The position numbers and the translations under genes were made by a program. Under the pieces are notes generated by a model. That model saw nothing but the letters and a program-made list of their open reading frames with translations. It ran no database searches and was not told where the DNA came from. From Corynebacterium testudinoris (GTDB taxonomy: Bacteria; Actinomycetota; Actinomycetes; Mycobacteriales; Mycobacteriaceae), in contig NZ_CP011545.1 of NCBI RefSeq assembly GCF_001021045.1, positions 744,001 through 808,000 of the forward strand: a stretch of 64,000 nucleotides of DNA. Direction: 5' to 3'. Positions 38,063 through 48,203 of the stretch are shown here, in pieces; position 1 is the stretch's first letter, and each line of letters begins with the position of its first letter.

Positions 38063-38069
38063 GACAGCC

Positions 38070-38903
38070 ATGTCGAAGAAGAAGCCCCGTCCGGTACCGG
38101 TCCCCGCAGAAACGATCCCGGGGATCGTCGACGCGCACACGCACCTCGCCTCGGCGGGGGCCCGGACCCCGGAAGAGGTGGATGCGATGGTGGCGCGGGC
38201 GGTAGGGGCGGGCGTCGATAAGCTGTGTACCGTCGGCGACGGTTTGGCGGAGGCCGAGTTGGCGCTGGCCGCCGCCCAGCACAACGAGCGGGTGTTTGCC
38301 GCCTGCGCGATTCACCCGACGAGGGCCCACGAGCTCGATGAGGCAGCTCGGGCGCGCTTGCGGGAGATGGCCGCGGACCCGCGATGCGTGGCGGTGGGGG
38401 AGACCGGTTTAGATACGTATTGGATTCGCCACGAGCCGGAGTCGACGGCACCGTTGGAGGTGCAGGAGGAGGCGCTGCGCTGGCACATTGACCTGGCGGT
38501 GGAGTCGGGGAAGGCGTTGATGATTCACAATCGGGAGGCCGATGAGGAGCTCATGCGGGTCCTCGCTGATGCGCCGCGGCCGAAGTACACGATCCTGCAC
38601 TGTTTCTCTTCGCCGCTGGCGATGGCTGAGGAGGCGTTGGCTCGCGGCTATGTGCTGAGTTTTGCAGGCAACGTGACGTTTAAGCGCAATGAGGAGTTGC
38701 GGGAGGCAGCGAGGTTGGCTCCGCGGGGACAGTTGCTCATTGAGACGGATGCTCCGTACATGACGCCGGAGCCGTTCCGGGGCGGGAGGAATGAGCCGGC
38801 GATAATTGGGCACACGGCGTTGTGTGTGGCGGCGGCGCGGGGGATGGAGCCGGCGGAATTGGCGGCGGAACTGAGTGAGACGTTCGACGCTGTGTATTTC
38901 TAG
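38070..38903 (+). CDS. TatD-family metal-dependent hydrolase
   Basis: 277 residues. Amidohydrolase-fold DNase/RNase family: metal motif VDAHTHL (HxH), VGETGLD, MIHNREAD, LHCFSS, and IETDAPYMTPEPFRG. It probably trims DNA or RNA 3' ends. ATG 38070 is preferred for the -10 position; an in-frame ATG at 38061 gives three more residues. Downstream is rpf2, which is separately controlled. Confidence 0.88.
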   Translation: MSKKKPRPVPVPAETIPGIVDAHTHLASAGARTPEEVDAMVARAVGAGVDKLCTVGDGLAEAELALAAAQHNERVFAACAIHPTRAHELDEAARARLREMAADPRCVAVGETGLDTYWIRHEPESTAPLEVQEEALRWHIDLAVESGKALMIHNREADEELMRVLADAPRPKYTILHCFSSPLAMAEEALARGYVLSFAGNVTFKRNEELREAARLAPRGQLLIETDAPYMTPEPFRGGRNEPAIIGHTALCVAAARGMEPAELAAELSETFDAVYF

Positions 38904-38968
38904 GTGCGCATGTGGCTTGAGTGTTTCAAGAGGTATCGCACGGGAAATGATACTGGACGATCGGCGAA

Positions 38969-38985
38969 TGTTACCGTACTGTGAC
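38969..38985. promoter_or_regulatory. MtrA-type direct repeat upstream of rpf2
   Basis: TGTTAC (38969-38974) and TGTGAC (38980-38985) share an 11-bp period, the GTNAC-N6-GTNAC arrangement seen upstream of betP. MtrA represses rpf2 in C. glutamicum. The start of rpf2 is about 60 bp downstream. Confidence 0.5.
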
Positions 38986-39017
38986 CATTGGCCGATTTTC
39001 CACAGTGAGAAAACTAG

Positions 39018-40175
<1,158 letters not shown>

Positions 40176-40206
40176 GCAGCTTGAGGCGTGCACTAGATTG
40201 GTCTCT

Positions 40207-41073
40207 ATGACCTCCAGCAGCGCGCAGCCCGCCGACCTCCTCGGCCCCGTGGAGATCCGCACTCTGGCGGAGAAGCTCAACGTCACTCCGACGAAGAAGC
40301 TCGGCCAGAACTTTGTGCACGATCCGAACACGGTGCGCCGGATCGTCGCGGCCGCGGAGCTGGATCCCAGCGATCACGTCGTCGAGGTTGGCCCCGGCTT
40401 GGGTTCGTTGACCCTGGCGTTGCTGGATACGGCGGACAAGGTCACCGCCGTCGAGATCGACGATCGACTCGCCGCCGAACTCCCGCACACCGTGGCCTGG
40501 AGGGCGGCCCCCTACGCCTCCCGCCTGACCATCGTCGGCCGGGACGCCCTCAAGATCACCGCCGATGACCTGCAGGAACCAACCGCCCTGGTGGCCAACC
40601 TCCCGTACAACGTCTCGGTCCCGGTGCTGCTGCACCTGCTGGCTACCTTTCCGTCGATCCGCCGCGTCCTCGTCATGGTCCAGGCCGAGGTCGCCGATCG
40701 TCTCGCAGCTACGCCTGGCTCTAAAATCTACGGCGTGCCCAGCGTCAAAGCCGCCTTCTATGGCGATGTCAAGCGCGCGGGGGCGATCGGCAAGAACGTC
40801 TTCTGGCCCGCCCCGAAAATCGAATCGGGCCTGGTCCGCATCGATCGCTACGTCAATCCGCCGTGGCCGATCACGGAAGAATCCCGGGCCCGCGTGTGGC
40901 CGCTTATCGACGCCGCCTTTGCCCAGCGCCGCAAGACCCTCCGGGCCGCACTCTCCGGCCACTACGGCGGCGGAGCCGCCGCCGAAGCGGCGCTACACGC
41001 CGCCGGGATCGATCCGCAGCTGCGCGGAGAGAAACTCTCCGTCGCCGACTTCGTCCGGCTGGCTGGGCTGTAG
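40207..41073 (+). CDS. ksgA: 16S rRNA (adenine-1518/1519 N6)-dimethyltransferase KsgA
   Basis: 288 residues. SAM-binding motif [10 protein letters not shown] (60-69), [11 protein letters not shown] (catalytic NLPY), and [14 protein letters not shown]. Dimethylates two adenosines in helix 45 during 30S assembly. Forms an rpf2-ksgA-ispE run; ispE starts two bases after the ksgA stop. Confidence 0.96.
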   Translation: MTSSSAQPADLLGPVEIRTLAEKLNVTPTKKLGQNFVHDPNTVRRIVAAAELDPSDHVVEVGPGLGSLTLALLDTADKVTAVEIDDRLAAELPHTVAWRAAPYASRLTIVGRDALKITADDLQEPTALVANLPYNVSVPVLLHLLATFPSIRRVLVMVQAEVADRLAATPGSKIYGVPSVKAAFYGDVKRAGAIGKNVFWPAPKIESGLVRIDRYVNPPWPITEESRARVWPLIDAAFAQRRKTLRAALSGHYGGGAAAEAALHAAGIDPQLRGEKLSVADFVRLAGL

Positions 41074-41075
41074 CG

Positions 41076-42026
41076 ATGCGCGAGATCGTTGCCCGCGCGC
41101 ACGGCAAAGTCAACCTCCACCTCGGGGTGGGGGACGCGCGCGAGGACGGATTCCACGAACTGGTCACCGTCTTCCAATCCCTCGACCTCCACGACACTCT
41201 CTCGTTGATCGTTGATGATGAGGTTGAGGTGCGCGAGGGCAGCATCGTCTCTGACCTGACGGTGACCGGCCTCGACGCGAGGTACGTGCCGTGCAATCCG
41301 ACGAACCTGGCGTGGCGGGGCGTCGATAAGCTGGTGGATGCTTACCGGGCCCGGGGGCTCGAATCTGCTCCCTCGGTGCGCATCCACATCCGCAAGGGCA
41401 TCCCGACGGCCGGCGGCATGGCCGGCGGATCGGCCGACGCGGCGGCTGCGCTGGTGGCCACCCAAGCCCTGCTCAGCGATTACCTCCCGCCCCTCGATCC
41501 AACAGAGCTTGACGCCCTCGCCGGCGAACTCGGCTCCGACGTGCCTTTTACCTTGCGCGGCGGGACGATGCTGGGCACCGGGCGGGGCGAGCAGCTGACC
41601 CACATGCTCTCGCGCGGGCAGTACCACTGGGCGCTCGTGTTTTCCAAGAAGGGCCTGTCCACCCCGCGGGTGTTCGGCCACCTCGACGAACTACGCGCCC
41701 AGGGCCGCGACCTCCCGCCTTCCCTGGACACGACGGAGCTGTCGAAGGCGCTGATGAGTGGTTCGCCGGAACAACTCGCACCGCTGTTGGTCAATGATCT
41801 GCAGGCCGCGGCCGTCAGCCTGCGCAGCGATATTGCCCGCACCCTGAAGCTGGGCCAACAAGCCGGGGCATTGGCCGCGATCGTGTCGGGATCGGGCCCC
41901 ACCTGCGCCTTCCTCTGCTCCTCCGAGCTGCACGCCCGCGACCTCCTCGACGACCTCTTGGCCGAGGGACTCTACTCCGGGGCCGTCGCACACGGCCCGA
42001 CCAAGGGCGCGTACGTCCTCGACTAA
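41076..42026 (+). CDS. ispE: 4-diphosphocytidyl-2-C-methyl-D-erythritol kinase IspE
   Basis: 316 residues, GHMP kinase superfamily. N-terminal AHGKVNLHLGVG, the ATP loop PTAGGMAGGSADAAAAL (110-126) and GSDVPFTLRGG, with VSGSGPTCAFL near the C-terminus. Fourth step of the MEP isoprenoid pathway. Coupled to ksgA. Confidence 0.95.
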   Translation: MREIVARAHGKVNLHLGVGDAREDGFHELVTVFQSLDLHDTLSLIVDDEVEVREGSIVSDLTVTGLDARYVPCNPTNLAWRGVDKLVDAYRARGLESAPSVRIHIRKGIPTAGGMAGGSADAAAALVATQALLSDYLPPLDPTELDALAGELGSDVPFTLRGGTMLGTGRGEQLTHMLSRGQYHWALVFSKKGLSTPRVFGHLDELRAQGRDLPPSLDTTELSKALMSGSPEQLAPLLVNDLQAAAVSLRSDIARTLKLGQQAGALAAIVSGSGPTCAFLCSSELHARDLLDDLLAEGLYSGAVAHGPTKGAYVLD

Positions 42027-42048
42027 CCATTCGACTAGGCTCACCGGC

Positions 42049-43860
42049 ATGGTCAACCTCATCAACCTCGAGAACGTTTCCAAAACGTGGGGCCTAAAAA
42101 CCCTGCTCGACGGCGTCAGCCTCGGCGTACAAACTGGCGATCGCATCGGGGTCGTGGGGCTCAACGGCGGCGGCAAGACGACGCTTCTGGAGGTGCTCAC
42201 GGGCATCGAGCCACCCGATGAGGGACGCGTCTCCCACAACTCCGAGCTGCGGATGGCCGTGGTCACCCAGCGATCCGAGCTCGTCGACACCGACTCCATC
42301 GCCGACGTCGTGCTCAAGCCACTCGGCCTACAAACCTTCGAATGGGCCTCCGACGCCCGTGTCCGCGAAGTCCTCGGCGGCCTCGGCGTGGCAGAACTCG
42401 GCCTTGACACCGCGGTGGGCGGGCTCTCCGGCGGTGAGCGCCGCCGCGTCAGCCTCGCCGCCGCGCTCGTCCGCGACCTCGACCTCATCGTCCTCGATGA
42501 GCCCACCAACCACCTCGACGTCGAAGGTGTGCAATGGCTGGCCGACCACCTCATCAGCCGGAAACTCGCCGTCGTCGTGGTCACCCACGACCGCTGGTTC
42601 CTCGACACGATTGCCACCCTCACCTGGGAAGTCCACGATGGGCAGGTTGATGCCTATGAGGGCGGCTACAACGACTGGACCTTCGCCCGGGCCGAGCGGG
42701 CCCGCCAAGCCGACGCCATCGAGCAGCGCCGCCAGAACCTCGCCCGCAAGGAATTGGCCTGGCTGCGCCGCGGCGCCCCGGCCCGCACCTCCAAACCCCG
42801 TTACCGAATCGAGGCCGCCGAGGCCCTCATCGCCAACGTGCCCGACCCACGCGACAGCGTCGAACTCACCGCATTCTCCCGCCAACGCCAAGGCAAAGTC
42901 GTCATCGAGCTGGAAGATGCCCGGGTGGAAACGCCCGATGGGCGTCTGCTTGTCGACGACCTCACCTGGCGCCTCGCCCCCGGCGAAAGAATCGGCCTCG
43001 TGGGCGTCAATGGCTCCGGAAAAACGACCCTGCTGCGCACCCTCGCCGGTGAACACCAGCTCAGCGCTGGTAAGCGCATCGAAGGCCGGACCGTGCGACT
43101 CGGGTGGCTGCGCCAGGAACTCGACGACTTGGACCCTTCCATGCGGCTTCTCGACGCCGTCGAAGACGTCGCCAGCTACGTCCAGCTAGGCAAGAAGGAA
43201 ATCTCCGCCTCCCAACTCGCCGAACGCCTGGGGTTTTCCGCCAAACGCCAACGCACCCCCGTCGGCGACCTCTCCGGAGGCGAACGCCGACGCCTCCAAC
43301 TCACCCGCGTCCTGATGGCCGAACCCAACGTCCTGCTTCTCGACGAGCCCACCAATGACCTCGACATCGACACCCTCCAAGAACTCGAATCCCTCCTCGA
43401 CTCCTGGCCGGGCACCCTCGTCGTCATCTCTCACGATCGCTACCTCATCGAGCGCATCGCCGACAACACCTGGGCGCTGTTCGGCGACGGCACCCTCACC
43501 AACCTGCCCGGCGGCATCGAACAATACCTAGAGCGACGCCGAGCCATGGCCGCCGCCGCTGGCTCCGGCCCCCTGGACTTCGGTGAAAAGACAGTAGCCG
43601 CAGCCTCCGTGAATTCTTCGGGCCTGAGCTCCCAAGAGCAACGCGAGCTAAAAAAGCAGCTCAACGGCCTCGAACGGAAGATGAGCAAGCTCGACGAACG
43701 CATCGCCACCTTCGAGCAAGACATGGCCGTCGCCTCCTCCGCCGCCGACCCGGATTACTCCCTCATCTCCTCCGCCAATGCTGCACTCCAAGAAGCCCAC
43801 GCCGAGCGGGAAGCCCTCGAGATGGAATGGCTCGAGGTGGGGGAGAAGCTTGAGGGTTAG
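42049..43860 (+). CDS. ABC-F family ATPase (ribosome-acting, Uup/EttA-like)
   Basis: 603 residues with two ABC domains joined by a linker and no membrane segments. Walker A LNGGGKTT (about 43-50) and VNGSGKTT; signature LSGGERRR twice; Walker B LIVLDEPTNHLDVEG and VLLLDEPTNDLDIDT. The C-terminal extension (about 505-603) is a charged coiled coil. ABC-F proteins act on ribosomal E-site or antibiotic resistance; none of these roles can be told apart here. Start 22 bp after ispE. Confidence 0.9.
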   Translation: MVNLINLENVSKTWGLKTLLDGVSLGVQTGDRIGVVGLNGGGKTTLLEVLTGIEPPDEGRVSHNSELRMAVVTQRSELVDTDSIADVVLKPLGLQTFEWASDARVREVLGGLGVAELGLDTAVGGLSGGERRRVSLAAALVRDLDLIVLDEPTNHLDVEGVQWLADHLISRKLAVVVVTHDRWFLDTIATLTWEVHDGQVDAYEGGYNDWTFARAERARQADAIEQRRQNLARKELAWLRRGAPARTSKPRYRIEAAEALIANVPDPRDSVELTAFSRQRQGKVVIELEDARVETPDGRLLVDDLTWRLAPGERIGLVGVNGSGKTTLLRTLAGEHQLSAGKRIEGRTVRLGWLRQELDDLDPSMRLLDAVEDVASYVQLGKKEISASQLAERLGFSAKRQRTPVGDLSGGERRRLQLTRVLMAEPNVLLLDEPTNDLDIDTLQELESLLDSWPGTLVVISHDRYLIERIADNTWALFGDGTLTNLPGGIEQYLERRRAMAAAAGSGPLDFGEKTVAAASVNSSGLSSQEQRELKKQLNGLERKMSKLDERIATFEQDMAVASSAADPDYSLISSANAALQEAHAEREALEMEWLEVGEKLEG

Positions 43861-44120
43861 GCAACTCGAAGGCTTAAAGCTGGCGCTGTGGCCGGATCTT
43901 GGCACGATAAATTTTTGATTTGTTTTGTGCTTGCTGCCCTGCCGCTTTCCCTACCATCTCAACTTCTGACACATTTGATCGGTAATCTGGGTTTTTCGCT
44001 GCTATCCTGGGAGAAAGCTTCGTTGAGAATGGAGCCACGAAACTCCCTCCGCGGATCATAGTGTCCAGGCTTCGGGATGCTTCAACCGCGCTAGTCAAAT
44101 ATTAGAGAGGGGATTGGCTG
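43861..44120. other. AT-richer intergenic stretch before lipoprotein genes
   Basis: No convincing gene seen. A 74-codon open frame on the minus strand lacks a family signature and an RBS. The stretch is noticeably AT-richer than its surroundings and probably holds the promoter of the first lipoprotein gene. Confidence 0.4.
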
Positions 44121-44639
44121 TTGTTTAAACGAATGAAAACGTTTCCGACTGTCAAATTGTCGTCCGGTTTGATGCTGAGTTCAGTACTGTTACTAACCGC
44201 ATGTGGAAATATCATTACCACCGATATTCGCGGAACCCTCGGCGTGACATGGAATGAAGCCGGGCATCCTGAGGTGATTGTGCAGCCATGTGGATTGAAG
44301 ATTGACTGGATCTCTGTAGGCGGCAATGAGGGAACTGACGTTGATCTACTAACTGAGAGCCCTCCGGGTGGAGAGTTTATCGTCGACCTCATGGATGCTG
44401 ATGAACCATGGGCCCCTCGTGGGGACGTAGTGCTGAAATTCAGTGATAGTGAAACGGTGAGATTTACTGGAGCTAAGGAATGGGGTGACTCGCAAGTTGG
44501 GGGCATCCTCACTACATGGAATCGCGTCGCAAACCTCAACGAAGGGGAAGTTCTCATCGGCGATACCATTGATATTGATGGCAGTGAGCTAGAGCCTCAC
44601 ATCGTCACTCGCGACTACTTCTCCACCTGCACTGATTAA
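44121..44639 (+). CDS. Putative lipoprotein of unknown function
   Basis: 172 residues from TTG 44121, with GAGAGGGG eight bases upstream (ATG 44133 is an alternative). Signal peptide with lipobox LLTAC (Cys28), so lipid-anchored outside the membrane. The mature part begins GNIITTDIRGTLGVTW and contains alternating beta-type segments. No family recognised. AT-richer than neighbours; a second lipoprotein follows on the same strand, suggesting a small acquired or lineage-specific pair. Confidence 0.65.
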   Translation: MFKRMKTFPTVKLSSGLMLSSVLLLTACGNIITTDIRGTLGVTWNEAGHPEVIVQPCGLKIDWISVGGNEGTDVDLLTESPPGGEFIVDLMDADEPWAPRGDVVLKFSDSETVRFTGAKEWGDSQVGGILTTWNRVANLNEGEVLIGDTIDIDGSELEPHIVTRDYFSTCTD

Positions 44640-44691
44640 TGAAATCTTGCCACGGTCGATCGAGCGCTTCCAAGGAAAGACAGGTGAAGGA

Positions 44692-45090
44692 ATGAGGATA
44701 CGGTCATTCGTGGTGGGCGCCACCGTTGTCGGGCTAGCGGTAGCCCTGCCCGTGATGCTGGCGGCCTGCCGCGGACCAGCATCGATCTCAGACATTGACT
44801 GGCACCTAGAAACGGATCGTAACGCAAGCTTCCGAATCGAGGGCGACAAGCTGAGCGGTACGGATTCGTGCAACCGGATCTTCGGCGAGGCTGTTATCTC
44901 GAGCGGCGATCCAGCGTCCATCGAATTCGGATTACTGGGGTCGACCCGCATGGCCTGCCCTGACACAACCAATGCACAGGAAGACGTGCGAAAAGCATTG
45001 AATGGTCAACGTTTGGTCGAGCAGCCCGATACTTCGACACTGGTGCTTGTAGATGCGGCGACCAACGAGCGATGGCGGTTCGTTCAATAG
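44692..45090 (+). CDS. META/HslJ-like lipoprotein
   Basis: 132 residues from ATG 44692, with GGTGAAGGA as RBS. Signal peptide with lipobox LAAC (Cys26). The mature part resembles a META domain of the HslJ type: SFRIEGDKLSGTDSCNRIFGEA, then FGLLGSTRMACPDT (two cysteines, as in META proteins). META proteins are envelope-associated with motility or heat-shock links in other bacteria. The start is 52 bp after the preceding lipoprotein. Confidence 0.65.
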   Translation: MRIRSFVVGATVVGLAVALPVMLAACRGPASISDIDWHLETDRNASFRIEGDKLSGTDSCNRIFGEAVISSGDPASIEFGLLGSTRMACPDTTNAQEDVRKALNGQRLVEQPDTSTLVLVDAATNERWRFVQ

Positions 45091-45134
45091 TGGCAGGCAC
45101 GAAGTAGAACAGCCTTTGGAGGGTGCACCCGATC

Positions 45135-46364
45135 CTAAACCGACGTCGAATCTTCCACGACAGTGAGTTTCAACGCCGGGGTGTGCCCGCCCGGCTCCAC
45201 ACCATCAACATCGGTGTCCCACCCAGGTGGGACGTAGACGCAGGTTGGATCGGAAGCTCGGTAGTCACCGGTGAGCGCGAATGCCGTTGACCGTGAACCT
45301 CCGCAAACGGTGTGGAATCCGCACACGCTGCACTTTCCGTGCCAATTGTCGGGGTCACGGAGCTCTTTGAATACGGGTGACTCGGTATAGATCTCCGGGA
45401 AATTGGTCTCTTTGACGTTTCCGCAGTGCAGGGGAAGGAAACCGTTGGGGTAGACGTCGCCGACGTGGTCGATGAAGGCGAAACCAGAGCCCGAGTTCAC
45501 TGCCATGGGGGAGCGCGGCGGACGTGGCTTCGCTGCGTGTTCGCCGAGCAGGGCGGTGGTCTGTTGGGTGAGGTTCTCGTAGAGCGGCCCGCCCTCATAC
45601 TTCGGTGCGCCGGACTCCTCGGCCTCGCGGCGTTGTAGGACTACCCGCCGGTACTGCGGGGCCTCAGTGGTTTTGATGGCGATGCGGTCAGAGATGTCGA
45701 CTAGCCAGTTGAGGACGTCTTCGCGCTCTTTCGGTGACAAGCAATTGAGTGCTGCTCCTCGGCCAGTGGGTACGAGGAAGAAGACGTACCACATCTTCGC
45801 GCCCATCTCGATGACCTTCTTCAGCAGCGCTGGGGCCTCGTGGATGTTGTCGCGCGTCAAGGTGGAGTTAATTTGTAGGCGATAGCCGGCCTCGTTGATC
45901 ACGGGAGCCATCTCGACGGTCTGCTCGAAGGTGCCGGAGAATCCGCGGAACGCATCGTGGGTCTGGGCGGTGGCTCCGTCCAGCGACATGGACATGGCTT
46001 TGCCGCCGGCTTCCCGCAGTGATCGGATGCGCTCCGGGGTGAGCTTGGGAGTGACCGATGGGGAGAGCGACACGTTGAGTCCCTTGGACGTGCCGTAAGC
46101 AGTCAGTTCTTCGAGGTCTTCCCGCTCGAAGGGATCGCCACCCGTGAGCACGACCAGGGGAAGGGGCTTCTCATAGGAGGACAGGGCATCGAGCAGTCGC
46201 TTACCCTCGTCCGTCGTGAGCTGATCGGGGTGCGGTTCATGTTGGGCGTCGGCTCGGCAGTGCTTGCACACCAAGCCGCAGGCTCGAGTCACCTCCCAAA
46301 TCACGATGAACGGCTTCGTGTTGATGTCGTGGCGGACGGTGCGGACTGCTGGGGGCCGATGCAC
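45135..46364 (-). CDS. Radical SAM/SPASM-domain protein (TIGR04053-like)
   Basis: 409 residues from GTG 46364, chosen because GAGGA lies six bases upstream; the TTG at 46385 is an alternative. Radical SAM cluster CGLVCKHC (CxxxCxxC), the GGDPF motif after strand 2, and a C-terminal SPASM-type cysteine set (CSVCGFHTVCGG and CVYV). Related proteins modify haem or small peptides; no substrate peptide gene is visible nearby. In actinobacteria a TIGR04053 protein is often near haem genes, but none is here. Confidence 0.8.
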   Translation of the reverse strand: MHRPPAVRTVRHDINTKPFIVIWEVTRACGLVCKHCRADAQHEPHPDQLTTDEGKRLLDALSSYEKPLPLVVLTGGDPFEREDLEELTAYGTSKGLNVSLSPSVTPKLTPERIRSLREAGGKAMSMSLDGATAQTHDAFRGFSGTFEQTVEMAPVINEAGYRLQINSTLTRDNIHEAPALLKKVIEMGAKMWYVFFLVPTGRGAALNCLSPKEREDVLNWLVDISDRIAIKTTEAPQYRRVVLQRREAEESGAPKYEGGPLYENLTQQTTALLGEHAAKPRPPRSPMAVNSGSGFAFIDHVGDVYPNGFLPLHCGNVKETNFPEIYTESPVFKELRDPDNWHGKCSVCGFHTVCGGSRSTAFALTGDYRASDPTCVYVPPGWDTDVDGVEPGGHTPALKLTVVEDSTSV

Positions 46365-46458
46365 GGGCTTTCCTCGGGTTGCCAAGAGCGGAAAAGTATC
46401 TGTTCCCCAGCTACTTTACGCCCGTGCCCTTAACCCACGGATAGCCACGGACGCGCAG

Positions 46459-47130
46459 TTAGCCAGTCAACCCTGTTTCCCGCAGGGTGATGTTGAGCCT
46501 GCCCGACGCCAGCCCGCAGTCGGGCGGTGCGGTCTGCGGATAGATCTTTGGCACGCCGTGATAGGCCAGCCGGGCTGGGCCGCCGAAAACGAAGAGATCG
46601 CCAGAGGCGAGATCGATGTCGTGATAAGGCTTATTTCGGTTGGTGGTGTTGCCGAAGCGGAACTTGCAGGTATCGCCGATGGAGAGGGAAATGACCGGGG
46701 CGGGGGAGCGTTCCTCCCGGTCCTGGTGCATGCCCATCTTGGCGGTGTCGGAGTAGTAATTCACCAGCGCGGTGTCGGGGGTGTAGCTGGCACCGGCGTC
46801 GTGGTCGCCGGTGGCGGCAATGAGGGCCTGGCGGCCCAGCCGCACCATCCATTCGGGGAAGTCGAGGACTCGTTGTCCGTTCACATCGATGGCGTTGCGA
46901 GTGTATTCGTAGGGGCGCCAATGCCAGCCCAGGCACACCGTTTGCACGCTCATGTCATGCCCGCGGATCTTTGGGGAGTGGAGGGGGACCGGGCCGTGGA
47001 TCCATTCGTGGAAGCGGGCGACGATCCACCGCTGTTGCTCCATCGTGAGCCAGCCCGGCACATGGTGTGCACCCGCGGGGAGCTCCACCGCAGGAGGCCC
47101 GAGGAGGTCATCACCGAACAGCGGTTCCAT
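46459..47130 (-). CDS. alkB: AlkB-type 2-oxoglutarate/Fe(II) dioxygenase
   Basis: 223 residues from ATG 47130. Iron ligands H135 and D137 (GMHQDREE) and H191 (AYHGVPKIY), 2-oxoglutarate Arg in RLNITLRETG. Removes N1-methyladenine and N3-methylcytosine by oxidation. Its first 20 bases overlap the 3' end of the upstream ogt gene, so it is the last gene of the ogt-sigma-ogt-alkB operon. Confidence 0.9.
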   Translation of the reverse strand: MEPLFGDDLLGPPAVELPAGAHHVPGWLTMEQQRWIVARFHEWIHGPVPLHSPKIRGHDMSVQTVCLGWHWRPYEYTRNAIDVNGQRVLDFPEWMVRLGRQALIAATGDHDAGASYTPDTALVNYYSDTAKMGMHQDREERSPAPVISLSIGDTCKFRFGNTTNRNKPYHDIDLASGDLFVFGGPARLAYHGVPKIYPQTAPPDCGLASGRLNITLRETGLTG

Positions 47131-47719
47131 GGGGTTCTCCCTTCTCGAGGTCCAGCAAGATCGATTTTGCCTCCAGCCCGCCCAGATATCCGCCGAGGGT
47201 TCCATCGGAACGAAGCACGCGGTGGCACGGCACGATCACCGGCAGGGGATTGGTGGCGCAGGCGGTTCCGACGGCGCGAATGGCCGTCGGCTTGCCCACC
47301 AACGCCGCGACCTCCTTGTAGGAACGGGTGTTTCCGTAGGTGATGCGGGGAAGAAAGCTGTGCACCTCGCGGCGAAATCCCGTGGAGAGGGCGAAATCTA
47401 GGGGCAGATCGAAAGCTCGGCGGTGGCCTGAGAAGTACTCATCTAATTCTGCGGCCGCCATATCCAATCGCGCGGGAGCCTCCAGCACCCGTGGGCTGAC
47501 CTTGGCGGCGATGGTCTCCAGGACGGCGTCGAAACCCTCGACTTCGAAGGCCACGCGCACGATCCCTTTCTTCGTGGCGGCCAACAACAGCGGGCCGAGG
47601 GGGGAATCCACGGTGCGATAAGCGACGTCGAGTGTCCCGTCCGCCGCGGCGAGCCGTCCAAGTGAGGTGTGAAGGCGGTCGAGGTCCGCGCTGGAAATGG
47701 GGAAAGAGGCAAGGTTCAT
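47111..47719 (-). CDS. O6-methylguanine-DNA methyltransferase (operon copy 1)
   Basis: 202 residues. Suicidal methyl-acceptor Cys165 in IVPCHRVLRSDGTLGGYLGG, with YGNTRSYKEVAAL and Arg finger region RAVGTACATNPLP. The N-terminal about 40 residues (LDRLHTSLGRLAAADGTLDVAYRTVDSPLG) are an extra helix-rich lead typical of the actinobacterial long Ogt. It overlaps the sigma gene stop by 4 bp and alkB by 20 bp, so the three are translationally coupled. Confidence 0.9.
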   Translation of the reverse strand: MNLASFPISSADLDRLHTSLGRLAAADGTLDVAYRTVDSPLGPLLLAATKKGIVRVAFEVEGFDAVLETIAAKVSPRVLEAPARLDMAAAELDEYFSGHRRAFDLPLDFALSTGFRREVHSFLPRITYGNTRSYKEVAALVGKPTAIRAVGTACATNPLPVIVPCHRVLRSDGTLGGYLGGLEAKSILLDLEKGEPHGTAVR

Positions 47720-48189
47720 GAGGGCTCTCCCATCGCATAGTTCTTCCGCAAGTTCTTGATGCCGTCCGCCGACGCCCGCCGGACGGCCTCCGCCGTCCCG
47801 CCAATCAACCGGGCAGTCTCGGTGTGCGGCAGCCCACCCAGGTAGTGGTAGGCGATAGCCAGGCGCTGCCGTTCCGGAAGCTGGGCCACGTCCTGCCAGA
47901 TGCCCTCGTCCGCGCCGGGGTTGCCCCGCGAGGAGGGACGCTCCGGCACGTCAGGAGTCGGGATGGCGCGCCGGGCACGGGTGATGTCGATGGCCTTGCG
48001 CTGGGCAACCCGCACCAGCCACGCCTCCACGTTCGTGTCGTCGGGTAGGTCCGGCCACGAGCGCAGGGCGGCGAGGAAAGTCTCTGACCAGGCGTCGTCG
48101 GCGTCGGCACCGTAGCCCAGGACGGTACGGCAGACCCGAAGGACCGTGGCCCCGTGCTGGTGCACTGCCTGCTCGAATGGACCTTTCAT
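47716..48189 (-). CDS. ECF-type sigma factor in the alkylation-repair operon
   Basis: 157 residues from ATG 48189. Sigma-2 region about 5-75 (ADADDAWSETFLAALRSW and AWLVRVAQRKAIDITRARR) and sigma-4 region about 100-150 (LPERQRLAIAYHYLGGLPHTETARLIG). No anti-sigma gene lies near and no C-terminal extension is seen. Placed between two O6-methylguanine methyltransferase genes (14-bp gap upstream, 4-bp overlap downstream). It may direct transcription of this operon after alkylation damage, but that is inference. Confidence 0.85.
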   Translation of the reverse strand: MKGPFEQAVHQHGATVLRVCRTVLGYGADADDAWSETFLAALRSWPDLPDDTNVEAWLVRVAQRKAIDITRARRAIPTPDVPERPSSRGNPGADEGIWQDVAQLPERQRLAIAYHYLGGLPHTETARLIGGTAEAVRRASADGIKNLRKNYAMGEPS

Positions 48190-48203
48190 CTTTCGCAGCC
48201 TAC

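Noticed and set aside
43874..44098. A 74-codon open frame in the AT-rich gap on the minus strand
   Set aside because: No RBS, no recognisable family and no neighbours in an operon with it.
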